Source: CAWEYO01 sp963813315 (GTDB lineage: Bacteria; Pseudomonadota; Alphaproteobacteria; Rhizobiales; Rhizobiaceae). Taken from it: a stretch of 64,000 nt of DNA. Shown in pieces: positions 48,082-56,592 of this stretch (its first letter is position 1; each line of letters opens with the position of its first letter). Below the pieces are notes generated by a model that saw only the letters and a list, made by a program, of their open reading frames with translations, did no database searches and was not told the DNA's origin. The stretch lies in the NCBI GenBank assembly GCA_963813315.1, contig CAWEYO010000025.1:1-64000 (forward strand), written 5' to 3'. Both the position numbers and the translations under genes were made by a program.

Positions 48082-49023
48082 TCAATTGAAACGGAAATCC
48101 TGGGCGATTTCATTGCCCAGCCTGTTGTTGTCGCGAATGAACTCCGTAAGGAATTCGTGCAGTCCAGCGTCGAAGACATGCTTGATCGACCCCACTTTCA
48201 GCTTGTCGAAGGTCTGTTCGGCGGTCGCATGACAGGGGTGCCGTACGCCGTAAGCCTGTGCAAGAAACTCCAGGTGCTCGACGATGAAGCGATAGCAGAA
48301 CGCAAGCGATCGCGGCATGCGGCCATTGAGGATCAAGTAGTCGGCGATGCTGGCAGGCCGGTAGTCGGCCTCGTAGATCCACCGGTAGGACCGGTGCGCG
48401 GCAACCGAACGCAGGATCGACTCCCATTGATGGTTGTCGAGCGACGACCCGACCCATGCGATCGACGGCAACAAGACATAGTACTTCACGTCAAGGATGC
48501 GCGCCGTGTTGTCCGCGCGCTCGGCAAATGTCCCCAATTGCGAAAAATCGAAAATCTCGTTCCTCAGCATGGTGCCATAGAACGATCCGCGGACAAGCGC
48601 CGTCTCGCGCTTGATCGCATCGAGCATGCGCGGTAGATCGCGATGGTCGACCGAAGCCGCCAGCATCCGCTTCATCGCCATCCAGCCCTCGTTGATGCTT
48701 TCCCACGTCTCGCGCGTGAGCGCGGTCCGCACCATCCGGGCGTTGGTCCGCGCAATCTCCATCGAAGACATCACGCTCGAAGCGTTCGTGGGATCGCGCA
48801 GGATGAAGTCCGACACCGTTTCCGCCGTAACCTCCTCGTGCCGGAGAAGAAATGCCTGCTCGGCGCCGGCGCTGAGCAGCACGGAGTGCCATTCATCCGA
48901 CGAACTGGCCGACCTTGTGAGCGCCATCCGCAAGCCCGCATCGAGCAGCCGAGCCATGTTCTCTGTGCGCTCGATGTAGCGGTTCATCCAGTAAAGGCCA
49001 TTGGCGGTGCGCCCGAGAAGCAT
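48082..49023 (-). CDS. Alpha-E domain protein of the Anbu operon
   Basis: 313 residues. MLLGRTANGLYWMNRYIERT and ENMARLLDAGLRMAL are the standard alpha-E opening. LILNGRMPRSLAFCYRFIVE and the C-terminal FLTEFIRDNNRLGNEIAQDF match COG2307. The fold is all-helical; the role is unknown but it is often fused or adjacent to the circularly permuted ATP-grasp protein. ATG 49023 is preferred over a TTG at 49035. A 175-bp gap with inverted repeats separates it from the ATP-grasp gene. Confidence 0.9.
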   Translation of the reverse strand: MLLGRTANGLYWMNRYIERTENMARLLDAGLRMALTRSASSSDEWHSVLLSAGAEQAFLLRHEEVTAETVSDFILRDPTNASSVMSSMEIARTNARMVRTALTRETWESINEGWMAMKRMLAASVDHRDLPRMLDAIKRETALVRGSFYGTMLRNEIFDFSQLGTFAERADNTARILDVKYYVLLPSIAWVGSSLDNHQWESILRSVAAHRSYRWIYEADYRPASIADYLILNGRMPRSLAFCYRFIVEHLEFLAQAYGVRHPCHATAEQTFDKLKVGSIKHVFDAGLHEFLTEFIRDNNRLGNEIAQDFRFN

Positions 49024-49043
49024 GTCAGATGGCAACCACAGCA

Positions 49044-49187
49044 GTGAATGGTGAGTTAACGAAATTTTGTATCTTAATAGCTTGTCCGTTGCTACTAGAA
49101 ATACTTTTAGACTTGTGCATGATTTCTACCTTCATCTTTAGGTCTATTCTACTCAGGAAATCTCGCCATTCACCATTCACCATTCAC
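49044..49187. repeat. Inverted repeat and heptamer tandem inside the Anbu operon
   Basis: GTGAATGGTGAG at 49044-49055 faces CTCGCCATTCAC at 49162-49173 (one mismatch). The right arm continues as three tandem copies of CATTCAC (49167-49187). The 106-bp centre is AT-rich and has no open frame. It looks like a small palindromic insertion between two genes that are usually tightly linked. Confidence 0.6.
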
Positions 49188-49198
49188 CGATCGCACCG

Positions 49199-50614
49199 CT
49201 AGTCATCCAGCACCCAGGTATCCTTGGTGCCGCCGCCTTGCGATGAATTGACGACTAGCGAGCCTTCCTTCAGCGCGACGCGGGTCAGCCCACCCGGCAC
49301 GATCTGGACGCGGTCGGATACGAGCACGAAAGGCCGCAGGTCCACGTGGCGCGGAGCAAGCCCCTTCTCGGTGAGGATAGGACAAGTCGAAAGCGACAGC
49401 GTCGGTTGCGCTATGTAGTTGGAAGGCCGCGCCGCCAGCTTCTTCGCGAACTCCTGGCGCTCCTTCGTGGATGCGGCTGGTCCGACCAGCATACCGTAGC
49501 CGCCCGATCCATGGACCTCTTTCACCACCAGCTCGGCAAGGTGTTCCTGTACATACTTCAGACTATCCGGTTCCGAGCAGCGCCAGGTCGGAATGTTGCC
49601 CAGGATCGCCTTGCGGCCGGTATAGAATTCGATGATCTCCGGCATGTAGGAATAAATCGCCTTGTCGTCGGCAATGCCGGTTCCGGGCGCATTGGCTATC
49701 GTAATGTTGCCGGCGCGATAGACGTCCATGATCCCCGCCACGCCCAGCGTCGAATCCGACCTGAAGGTCAGCGGGTCGAGGAATGCGTCGTCGACGCGCC
49801 GGTAGAGCACATCGATCTGCTTGTAGCCTTCGGTGGTGCGCATCGCCACGTGGCCGTCGATGACGCGCAGATCCTGCCCTTCGACCAGTTCGACACCCAT
49901 CTGGTCTGCGAGGAAGGCGTGCTCGAAATAGGCCGAATTGTAGCTTCCCGGCGTCAGCACGGCGATGCGCGGAGTATCGCGCACATTGTCCGGCTTGACC
50001 GCCGCCAGAGATTGCCTGAGCAGTTGCGGATAGTTCTCGACCGGCCGCACGTTCACCCGCTGAAACAACTCCGGAAAGAGCTGCATCATCGTCTCGCGGT
50101 TCTCAAGCATATACGAGACGCCGGACGGGGTCCGTGCATTGTCCTCCAGCACATAAAACTCGTTCTCACCGATGCGCACGATATCGACGCCGATGATATG
50201 GGTGTAGACGCCCCTCGGCGGCCTTACGCCGATCATCTCCGGCAAGAACGCCTCGTTCGCAGCAATCAGTTTCATCGGCACCCGGCCCGACCGCAGGATT
50301 TCCTGCCGGTGGTAGATGTCATCGAGAAAGGCGTTCAGCGCCTGCACACGCTGCTCTATGCCCTGTGTAAGGTGCCGCCACTCCGAGCCGGATATGATGC
50401 GCGGCACAATATCGAAGGGGATCAGTCGCTCTGCCGCTTCCTCCTCGCCATACACAGCGAAGGTGATGCCCGTCTTGCGGAAAACGCGCTCCGCTTCAAG
50501 CGTTTTTTCGGCGAGCCGCCCAGGGTCCTGCGCTTGGAACCATCGATCGTAAGCCGAATACGGTGACCGCAATCCGGAGGATCCGTCGGGATTCATCTCG
50601 TCAAAGGCTACCAC
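49199..50614 (-). CDS. Circularly permuted ATP-grasp protein (COG2308)
   Basis: 471 residues. FDEMNPDGSSGLRSPYSAYD opens the family domain. The ATP-grasp motifs are in circularly permuted order, with VKEVHGSGGYGMLVGPAAS for nucleotide binding and IGVDIVRIGENEFYVLEDNA upstream. The C-terminus ends with SSQGGGTKDTWVLDD, a family hallmark. GTG 50614 after GGAG is chosen; a GTG 12 bp earlier is an alternative. Likely ATP-dependent peptide-bond former acting with alpha-E, transglutaminase and Anbu, first gene of that operon. Confidence 0.9.
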   Translation of the reverse strand: MVAFDEMNPDGSSGLRSPYSAYDRWFQAQDPGRLAEKTLEAERVFRKTGITFAVYGEEEAAERLIPFDIVPRIISGSEWRHLTQGIEQRVQALNAFLDDIYHRQEILRSGRVPMKLIAANEAFLPEMIGVRPPRGVYTHIIGVDIVRIGENEFYVLEDNARTPSGVSYMLENRETMMQLFPELFQRVNVRPVENYPQLLRQSLAAVKPDNVRDTPRIAVLTPGSYNSAYFEHAFLADQMGVELVEGQDLRVIDGHVAMRTTEGYKQIDVLYRRVDDAFLDPLTFRSDSTLGVAGIMDVYRAGNITIANAPGTGIADDKAIYSYMPEIIEFYTGRKAILGNIPTWRCSEPDSLKYVQEHLAELVVKEVHGSGGYGMLVGPAASTKERQEFAKKLAARPSNYIAQPTLSLSTCPILTEKGLAPRHVDLRPFVLVSDRVQIVPGGLTRVALKEGSLVVNSSQGGGTKDTWVLDD

Positions 50615-50896
50615 GCAAATCTCCACTGTGCCGCCATTTCAATGGCGTCGCGACAGAAAAGCAAGCGCAATCGCGCACTTGCCGGGGTACTCTTTGCACT
50701 TGACTATGCAAGTGGCACCAAATGCCCGGAATGCAGGCAGGCTGCCCGCAGCCATGCCGCTATCTTTGGCAATCAACCCTCAGTCGTTCGCCAGCCGACT
50801 GAAACCCTGCGCGCCTCCATTCCGTATGTTATGATTTGAGTACTGCCAGGCAGCATTGCCAGTCGGGCGGCGACGCCCGTGGAACAGGAGGATAAC

Positions 50897-51316
50897 ATGC
50901 GCCGCGCGCTGCTTGCCTTTTCCATCTTCGCCTGCCTGATCGCCACGCCAGCATCCGCCGGCGACGCGGAGACCAAGGCCGCGCAGGACACGATCGACGG
51001 TCAAATCAAGGCCTTCCTCGCCGGAGACAATGCGGCCGCCTACGGCTACGCAGCACCAAACGTGAAGCAGATTTTTCCGACCCTTGAGACCTTCATGGAC
51101 ATGGTCACCCAGGGTTATCAGCCGGTGTACCGGCCAAGAAACTACGCCTTCGGCAAAGTCCGCGAATTGAGCGCCGCGTCCGTCGCTCAGCAGGTATTCC
51201 TGGTCGGACCCGACGGCAGGGATTATGAAGCGGTCTACACGCTCGAATTGCAGCCCGACGGCCTGTTCCGGATTACCGGCGTCAGCCTGCGCGCGTCCAA
51301 TTCGCTAAGCATGTAG
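50897..51316 (+). CDS. DUF4864 periplasmic protein
   Basis: 139 residues. Signal peptide MRRALLAFSIFACLIATPAS, cut after SAG. The DUF4864 core follows: QDTIDGQIKAFLAGDNAAAY, NVKQIFPTLETFMDMVTQGY and PDGLFRITGVSLRASNSLSM; it looks like an NTF2-like fold. Start fits an AGGAGGAT ribosome site. Convergent with the IalB gene. Role unknown; no operon partner. Confidence 0.85.
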   Translation: MRRALLAFSIFACLIATPASAGDAETKAAQDTIDGQIKAFLAGDNAAAYGYAAPNVKQIFPTLETFMDMVTQGYQPVYRPRNYAFGKVRELSAASVAQQVFLVGPDGRDYEAVYTLELQPDGLFRITGVSLRASNSLSM

Positions 51317-51328
51317 AAGCTGGAAGGC

Positions 51329-51411
51329 CGACGGACTTCCCCGTGTTTGGGAGATATCCGGCAGCCCAGAGGGGCAACCGGACTCCAGTCTGACTGCCGG
51401 AAAGTCTGTCG
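51329..51411. terminator. Large nested hairpin between convergent genes
   Basis: Outer arms CGACGGACTTCC (51329-51340) and GGAAAGTCTGTCG (51399-51411); inner arms CCGGCAG (51358-51364) and CTGCCGG (51394-51400). No T-run follows, so termination is possible but not classical. It sits between the DUF4864 and IalB genes that converge here. Confidence 0.45.
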
Positions 51412-51429
51412 ACCTACTGGCATCAACCT

Positions 51430-52053
51430 TTAATTTCCGGCCTTCGCCTTGTCCTGCTCTTCCTTGAGCTTCTTGGCGAAATCCTCGTTGTTCTTGGCAA
51501 CGAAGTCCTGCAGCTTCTTTTGGCGGTCCTGGATGTCGGACTGCTGCAGAGGCTCGCCATCGAACGCACCCGTGAATCCCTTGAGGGACACCTTGATCGG
51601 GTTCGGCTGGTTCTGGAAATTGACCGAGGTCAGCATAAGCTCCTGGCCCTTCTTCAGGGTTGCCACGAGCTCATCGCTAAGCGGCACCTCAGCAACGCAG
51701 CGATCAGGGAAGCAGATGACATAGTCGAGTTTCTGCGCCTTGCTGCCATCGATTTGAAGACCGATGCCGGGAGGAACCAGACGCCCGCTCGGCACGGAGA
51801 CCTGGAACACCTTGCGGTTGATCTTCCCCTTAAGTTCGATCAGGCTGACGCCGGTAATCATCTGGCCTGTCTCTGCGACCACGATGTTCTGGACGTTGCA
51901 GATGTCGACTGCTTCCTGCTTGGAGCAGGCCTTGAACCAGCCCTGCGGGATCTGCGGCTGCTGAGCCGAAGCCGGCAGCGGGCCAAAGGCAAGCAGCCCA
52001 GCGACACCTACAGCCATTGCCGAAAGAAGGGCGTTGGTTTTCAAGCTCGTCAT
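51430..52053 (-). CDS. Invasion-associated locus B (IalB) family protein
   Basis: 207 residues. Signal peptide LLSAMAVGVAGLLAFGPLPA, cut after SAQ. IalB core: WFKACSKQEAVDICNVQNIV, LIELKGKINRKVFQVSVPSG and VPPGIGLQIDGSKAQKLDYV with Cys pairs (CFPDRC) that likely form disulfides in the periplasm. The C-terminal tail QDFVAKNNEDFAKKLKEEQD is a charged helix. ATG 52053 is used; a TTG start 24 bp earlier is unlikely. Family name comes from Bartonella; in rhizobia the role is unknown. Confidence 0.88.
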   Translation of the reverse strand: MTSLKTNALLSAMAVGVAGLLAFGPLPASAQQPQIPQGWFKACSKQEAVDICNVQNIVVAETGQMITGVSLIELKGKINRKVFQVSVPSGRLVPPGIGLQIDGSKAQKLDYVICFPDRCVAEVPLSDELVATLKKGQELMLTSVNFQNQPNPIKVSLKGFTGAFDGEPLQQSDIQDRQKKLQDFVAKNNEDFAKKLKEEQDKAKAGN

Positions 52054-52284
52054 GGTCTGGAAAATCCTCTCAAACAATCCGGGTCCGGCCGGGACGCCGG
52101 AATGGGTTCCGCTAAGTGTTGCCCAATTGAGGCAACAGAATGACTTCTCACGGGCGTGTTACACTGCATAACGCCGCAGAATCCAGCCGCAAAAAAAAGC
52201 GATAACGGGCCGCCCTGTAGGTTCGGGACGGGACGAGATGGCTTATCGTGCTAGGTTAGACTTGGAATCAGAACCTGGACTAGC

Positions 52285-52349
52285 GTGGCGAATCCGAAAT
52301 TCGTATCGCTTGGAGCGAGGCTCGGATCGAATTTCGGATTCAAAGCCAC
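52285..52349 (+). repeat. Hairpin 1 upstream of the yejA-like gene
   Basis: GAATCCGAAATTCG (52290-52303) and CGAATTTCGGATTC (52328-52341) are perfect inverted copies; outside them GTGGC (52285-52289) pairs with GCCAC (52345-52349) past a 3-base bulge. The loop is 24 nt. The stem has no following T-run. Confidence 0.75.
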
Positions 52350-52381
52350 ACTGGCAACTCATTGAATCTCGTGCGGTTTAC

Positions 52382-52435
52382 GGATTTGAAGTTCCTGAAC
52401 GCGGATGCCTTGGAAATGACAGGAATTTCAAATCC
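52382..52435 (+). repeat. Hairpin 2 upstream of the yejA-like gene
   Basis: GGATTTGAAGTTCCTG (52382-52397) and CAGGAATTTCAAATCC (52420-52435) pair over 16 bases with one G-U in RNA. The loop is 22 nt. It ends 25 nt before the start codon at 52461, where it could affect ribosome access. Arms resemble those of hairpin 1. Confidence 0.75.
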
Positions 52436-52460
52436 ACCACACGAGGGACAAACTTCGACT

Positions 52461-54278
52461 ATGCGCCATTTGCTCTCAGGTCTGATTTCAGTCTGCCTTG
52501 TTGTTTGTTTTGCTTCCGGCACCCTCGCGGAGCCCCGGCACGCAATTGCCATGCATGGCGATCCTGCCCTGCCCCCCGACTTCACGCATTTCCCTTACGC
52601 CAATCCCGACGCTCCAAAGGGCGGAAGCATAAAATATTGCGTGGTGGGAAGTTTCGACAACCTGAACCCCTTCATCATCAAGAGTCTGCGCAGCACCGCG
52701 CGCGGAATGATCGACACCATATTCGGGAACCTGGTTTTCGAAGCACCGATGCAGCGCAGCGCCGACGAAGCATTCTCGGTTTACGGCCTGTTGGCCGAAT
52801 CGGTGGAATTGGACCCCGAGCGGACCTTCATCGAATTCAATCTCAATCCCTCCGCCAAATGGTCGGATGGGAAACCGGTGACCCCGGAAGACGTGATCTT
52901 CACCTACGAGATCTTTCAGGCCAAGGGCAGGCCACCCTACAGCGACCGCATGAAGAAGATCGAGAAAATCGAAAAGACGGGGGAGCGCAGTGTCCGTTTC
53001 ACCTTCAACGACAAGGCAGACCGGGAATTTCCTCTGATCGTCGCACTGACGCCGATCCTGCCAAGACATGCTTTCGACAAGGATACTTTCGACCAGACGA
53101 CATTGACCCCCTTGATTGGCAGCGGTCCTTACAGGGTGGCGAAAATCGTTCCCGGTGAGCGGATCGTGTTCGAGCGCAATCCAGACTATTGGGGCGCCGA
53201 CATTCCCTCGAAGCGAGGGATGGACAACTACGACACGATCACCATCGAGTATTTCCTCAACGCAAACGCCCAGTTCGAAGCTTTCAAGAAGGGCATTTGC
53301 GCGATTCACACAGAGAGCGACCCGGTAAAGCGTGAGCGCGGGTTCGACTTCCCTGCCTTCAAGAACGGCGACGTGGTCGTCGAGACCTTCGACACCGGCG
53401 TGCCGCCGGTCGTGACAGGCTTCCTGTTCAATACACGGCGCCCGCAATTCGCGAACCCGGCGGTTCGTCGCGCGCTGGCCATGCTCTACGATTTCGAATG
53501 GGCGAACAAGAACATGTTCGGCGGTCAGTACGAAAGAACCATCAGCTACTGGCAGGGCTCCGAACTTTCGGCCTTCGGGCGTCCCGCGAGCGAGAAGGAA
53601 AAGGCGATCCTTGCGCCATACCCTGGCGCGGTTTTGCCCGAAGTGATGGACGGAACTTACAGGCCGCTTGGTACGGATGGCTCCGGCCGCGACCGTGAAT
53701 TGCTGAGAGCGGCGTTCGAATTGCTGAAAAAAGCGGGCTACCGGTTGGAAGGGAGGACGCTGCTTGGCCCGGACGGCAAGCCTTTCGGCTTCGAGATCCT
53801 GACCGCTTCCGAAGCCGAGGAACGTCTCGCCTCCCTCTATAAGCGCACGCTGGAAAAGATCGGCATCGCCGCGAGCATTCGCAGCGTGGACGATACGCAA
53901 ATGCAGCAGCGCAAGCAGCGCTTCGACTTCGATGTTCTGATCGGCTCGACGGGTTTTTCCGGGTCGCTTTCGCCCGGCTTGGAACAGATAGGAAGGTGGG
54001 GATCGTCGTCGCGGAACGCTGAAGGCTCCTTCAATCTTGCCGGCGCTGCAAATCCGGCAATCGACGCGGCGATCGATGCAATGCTGAATGCACGCAGCAA
54101 AGAGGACTATGTCGCGGCGGTGCGCGTTCTCGACCGCCTGCTTATTTCGGGCGCCTACATGGTCCCGATGCAGCACAATTCAAAGCAATGGATTGCTCGT
54201 TGGAAATATCTGAAGCATCCGGACAAGACTCCTGTATTCGGCTATCAGCTGCCGGCCTGGTGGCGCGCCGCCAACTGA
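52461..54278 (+). CDS. YejA-like ABC transporter solute-binding protein
   Basis: 605-residue SBP_bac_5 protein. Signal peptide LLSGLISVCLVVCFASGTLA. YejA-branch motifs: DFTHFPYANPDAPKGGSIKY, KWSDGKPVTPEDVIFTYEIF and PLIGSGPYRVAKIVPGERIV, and the C-terminus VPMQHNSKQWIARWKYLKHP. The YejA branch binds oligopeptides, including microcin C-like compounds, in the periplasm. No permease or ATPase gene is nearby, so it must use a transporter encoded elsewhere. Two large hairpins lie upstream. ATG 52461 is chosen because the signal peptide starts there. Confidence 0.9.
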   Translation: MRHLLSGLISVCLVVCFASGTLAEPRHAIAMHGDPALPPDFTHFPYANPDAPKGGSIKYCVVGSFDNLNPFIIKSLRSTARGMIDTIFGNLVFEAPMQRSADEAFSVYGLLAESVELDPERTFIEFNLNPSAKWSDGKPVTPEDVIFTYEIFQAKGRPPYSDRMKKIEKIEKTGERSVRFTFNDKADREFPLIVALTPILPRHAFDKDTFDQTTLTPLIGSGPYRVAKIVPGERIVFERNPDYWGADIPSKRGMDNYDTITIEYFLNANAQFEAFKKGICAIHTESDPVKRERGFDFPAFKNGDVVVETFDTGVPPVVTGFLFNTRRPQFANPAVRRALAMLYDFEWANKNMFGGQYERTISYWQGSELSAFGRPASEKEKAILAPYPGAVLPEVMDGTYRPLGTDGSGRDRELLRAAFELLKKAGYRLEGRTLLGPDGKPFGFEILTASEAEERLASLYKRTLEKIGIAASIRSVDDTQMQQRKQRFDFDVLIGSTGFSGSLSPGLEQIGRWGSSSRNAEGSFNLAGAANPAIDAAIDAMLNARSKEDYVAAVRVLDRLLISGAYMVPMQHNSKQWIARWKYLKHPDKTPVFGYQLPAWWRAAN

Positions 54279-54310
54279 TACCTACGGTCCTGCTCTAACT
54301 CCTTGTTTTA

Positions 54311-54443
54311 GGGTGTGTTGGGATTTGAGGTCAGGCCGAGTGGAAAATGGCGGTTTTCGAGAACCGGCACGCGGCGTACGTTCGGGGAGAGCGCAGAAGA
54401 CCGCCATTTGCAGACCGGGATCACCTGAATGCCAACACACCCT
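54311..54443. mobile_element. 133-bp MITE with long terminal inverted repeats
   Basis: The left end GGGTGTGTTGG matches the reversed right end CCAACACACCC perfectly, and similarity continues inward (AAATGGCGGTYTTC on both arms). TA flanks each end (54309-54310 and 54444-54445), consistent with a two-base target duplication. No coding capacity. Probably mobilised by a full-length transposase elsewhere. Confidence 0.75.
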
Positions 54444-54960
54444 AAGGCAGGTCTATGGCGCATATGCCGGCGATCTGTGCCAATGCCTCGTTGAGGCCGG
54501 CAAGCTGGAATACCGCTTCCCCAGTTCCACTGAAGAAGCCTGTGCTCCAGCTAATCTTGAGTTGCCGTGCGCCGAGCAGGCGAGCCACGCCGCCGTCGCC
54601 GTCGAGTGACAGGCTGCGGTTCCTGGCGCCCAATGACCAGACCTCCGATTGCGAGCCCTTTCCGTCCACGCGCACTGTGACCTGGATCGACCCGCTTCCG
54701 GTCGCGCCGTTGCGTATTTTCACCGATTGCGTCCAACTGGACGGCTGTCCGGCCATGCAGCCTATGGTGAGCACCGGATGATATTCGATCGACCGGTTGC
54801 CTGTGCTCAAGGTGTTTGAGCTCAAGAGCGACACGGTCGCCGAGCCATCGCCGCTCTGACCAGTCCGCCACTTGTCTGCCTGAGCGGTGCAAAGCGCGGC
54901 GAAACTACCCGCGGAGAGAACGAATGCAAAGACGGTGGAATGAGACCCGCCCCCGAACAT
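54442..54960 (-). CDS. Secreted VasI-like protein
   Basis: 172 residues. Signal peptide TVFAFVLSAGSFAALCTAQA. The mature part resembles VasI of type VI secretion clusters: IEYHPVLTIGCMAGQPSSWT with its Cys, then VRVDGKGSQSEVWSLGARNR and GEAVFQLAGLNEALAQIAGI followed by Cys. No other secretion genes are nearby. ATG 54960 after AAGGGG is chosen over a GTG 6 bp before. The stop codon is supplied by the edge of the MITE, so the last residues (IDLP) may differ from the ancestral end. Confidence 0.65.
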   Translation of the reverse strand: MFGGGSHSTVFAFVLSAGSFAALCTAQADKWRTGQSGDGSATVSLLSSNTLSTGNRSIEYHPVLTIGCMAGQPSSWTQSVKIRNGATGSGSIQVTVRVDGKGSQSEVWSLGARNRSLSLDGDGGVARLLGARQLKISWSTGFFSGTGEAVFQLAGLNEALAQIAGICAIDLP

Positions 54961-54970
54961 TGCCACCCCT

Positions 54971-56590
54971 TCAGCTTGCCACTACCAGCGATCCCGAACG
55001 AAGGTCAACGCTGCAGAAGCTGACTGACTTTTCAAACAGGATTGCCGATGAAAGCAAAAAGGCCGCCGGTATGCCAGCGGCCTTTTCAAACAAAATGCCC
55101 TGAAGGACTATTCGGCTTCCTTGGCGGCGGCCTTCTTTTTCGGTGCAGCCTTCTTCGGTTCGCTCGGAGCCCTCGCTTTTCGCCTGCTCCTTGGCTTCAG
55201 CTTTCTTCGAGGCAGCCTTCTTCTTTTCCTGCTTCGCGGCGACTTCGTCGGTCTCGTCGTCGGCCAGAAGTTCCTCCTTCGAGACCTTCTTGTCGGTGAC
55301 CGAAATCTGCGTCAGCAAATGGTCGACGACCTTTTCCTCGAACAGCGGAGCGCGGAGATTGGTGAGAGCGGCGGGGTTGTTGCGATAGAAGTCGTAGACT
55401 TCCTGCTGCTGGTTGGCCGGAAAACGGCGTACCGTCTCGAAAAGCGCACGCTGGAGTTCCTCTTCGCTCACCTGCACGCCCGCTTTGTCGCCGATCTCCG
55501 CGAGAACCAGGCCGAGCCGCACACGGCGCTCTGCAAGGCGCTGATACTCGGCGCGCGCCTCGTCTTCAGTCGTCTCCTCGTCGGCAAAGGTGCGTCCCGC
55601 GGCTTCAAGGTCGCGAGTCACCTGGCCCCAGATATTTTGGAATTCGGCCTCGACAAGATTGGAGGGCGCCTCGAACCTGTAGCTTGCGTCGAGCGCATCA
55701 AGAAGCTCACGCTTGACCTTCTGGCGTGTCATCTGGCCGTACCGGCTCTCGATCTGACCGCGAACGATCTCACGCAGGCGTTCGGCCAATTCCAGGCCAA
55801 GCTTCTTGGCAGCCTCGTCGTCGACTTCGACGCTGTCGGGCTTCGCGACTTCCTTCACCTTGATATCGAAGGCGGCGTCCTTGCCGGCCAGATGCGCAGC
55901 CTGGTAATTTTCCGGGAAGGTCAGCGAGATGGTTTTTTCGTCGCCGGCCGCGACTCCGACGAGTTGCTCCTCAAAGCCCGGAATGAATTGGCCGGATCCG
56001 AGCACAAGTCCGGAATCTTCCGCCGCGCCGCCGTTGAACGGCTCGCCATCGACCTTGCCGACGTAGTCGAGCGTTACCTTGTCCCATAGTTCCGCCTTGC
56101 CCTTCTTCGGCTCGTATTCGCGGGCGTCGGCAGTAACCTTGCGAAGCTGCTCCTCGATGTCCGCTTCCGGCACGTCGTAGACCTGGCGGGTGACCGCGAT
56201 GCCCGCAAAGTCCTTGATCTCGATCGCTGGGATGACTTCGTAGTTGAGCTGAAACTCGAAATCGGCATTGCCCGCAAGGATTTTCTCGGCTTCCTTCTGG
56301 TCTTCGGTCATGACGACCTCAGGCTGCATCGCAGCCTTCTCCCCGCGGTCGGAGAGGATCTCGCGAGCCGACGTCGACAAAATCTCATTGACCACTTCGG
56401 CCATGAAGGACTTGCCGTAGACCTTGCGCAGGTGCTGCACCGGCACCTTGCCGGGACGGAACCCGTTGATCTTCACTTTAGCCCTGGCGTCGGAAAGCCG
56501 CGCCATCAGCTTGGCCTCGAGGTCGTGCGCAGGCACAGTCACCTTGATCTCGCGCTTCAGGCCGGAATTGAGTGTTTCGGTTACCTGCAT
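54971..56590 (-). CDS. tig: Trigger factor, with a C-terminal frameshift
   Basis: Ribosome-bound chaperone and prolyl isomerase. N-terminal ribosome-binding domain MQVTETLNSGLKREIKV with FRPGKVP signature (INGFRPGKVPVQHLRKVYGK), FKBP domain (VTLDYVGKVDGEPFNGGAAE) and C-terminal chaperone helices. In the Lys/Ala-rich tail near 55170 the frame shifts: the expected ending APKKKAAAKEAE lies in the other frame with a stop at 55108-55110. As written, the frame runs on through the terminator to 54971 and adds about 45 foreign residues. An indel in the repetitive tail is the likely cause. Start: ATG 56590, with another ATG directly before. Confidence 0.92.
   Translation of the reverse strand: MQVTETLNSGLKREIKVTVPAHDLEAKLMARLSDARAKVKINGFRPGKVPVQHLRKVYGKSFMAEVVNEILSTSAREILSDRGEKAAMQPEVVMTEDQKEAEKILAGNADFEFQLNYEVIPAIEIKDFAGIAVTRQVYDVPEADIEEQLRKVTADAREYEPKKGKAELWDKVTLDYVGKVDGEPFNGGAAEDSGLVLGSGQFIPGFEEQLVGVAAGDEKTISLTFPENYQAAHLAGKDAAFDIKVKEVAKPDSVEVDDEAAKKLGLELAERLREIVRGQIESRYGQMTRQKVKRELLDALDASYRFEAPSNLVEAEFQNIWGQVTRDLEAAGRTFADEETTEDEARAEYQRLAERRVRLGLVLAEIGDKAGVQVSEEELQRALFETVRRFPANQQQEVYDFYRNNPAALTNLRAPLFEEKVVDHLLTQISVTDKKVSKEELLADDETDEVAAKQEKKKAASKKAEAKEQAKSEGSERTEEGCTEKEGRRQGSRIVLQGILFEKAAGIPAAFLLSSAILFEKSVSFCSVDLRSGSLVVAS
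55056..55085 (-). terminator. Rho-independent terminator of tig
   Basis: Minus-strand stem GGCCGCTGG / CCGGCGGCC with loop CATA, one mismatch, followed by TTTTT. On the plus strand there is TTTT after the stem, so it may work both ways. It lies 23 bp past the natural tig stop at 55108. Confidence 0.8.
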
Positions 56591-56592
56591 CA

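Noticed and set aside
49167..49187. Three CATTCAC copies as a possible CRISPR or VNTR array
   Set aside because: Only three 7-bp units with no spacers; better seen as the right arm of an inverted repeat.
51329..51411. Riboswitch in the DUF4864-IalB gap
   Set aside because: It lies downstream of both genes, so a leader function is excluded; a terminator or structural role fits better.
52488..54176. 562-codon minus-strand frame opposite the yejA-like gene
   Set aside because: Antisense of a well-supported binding protein; translation has no recognisable domain or start signal.
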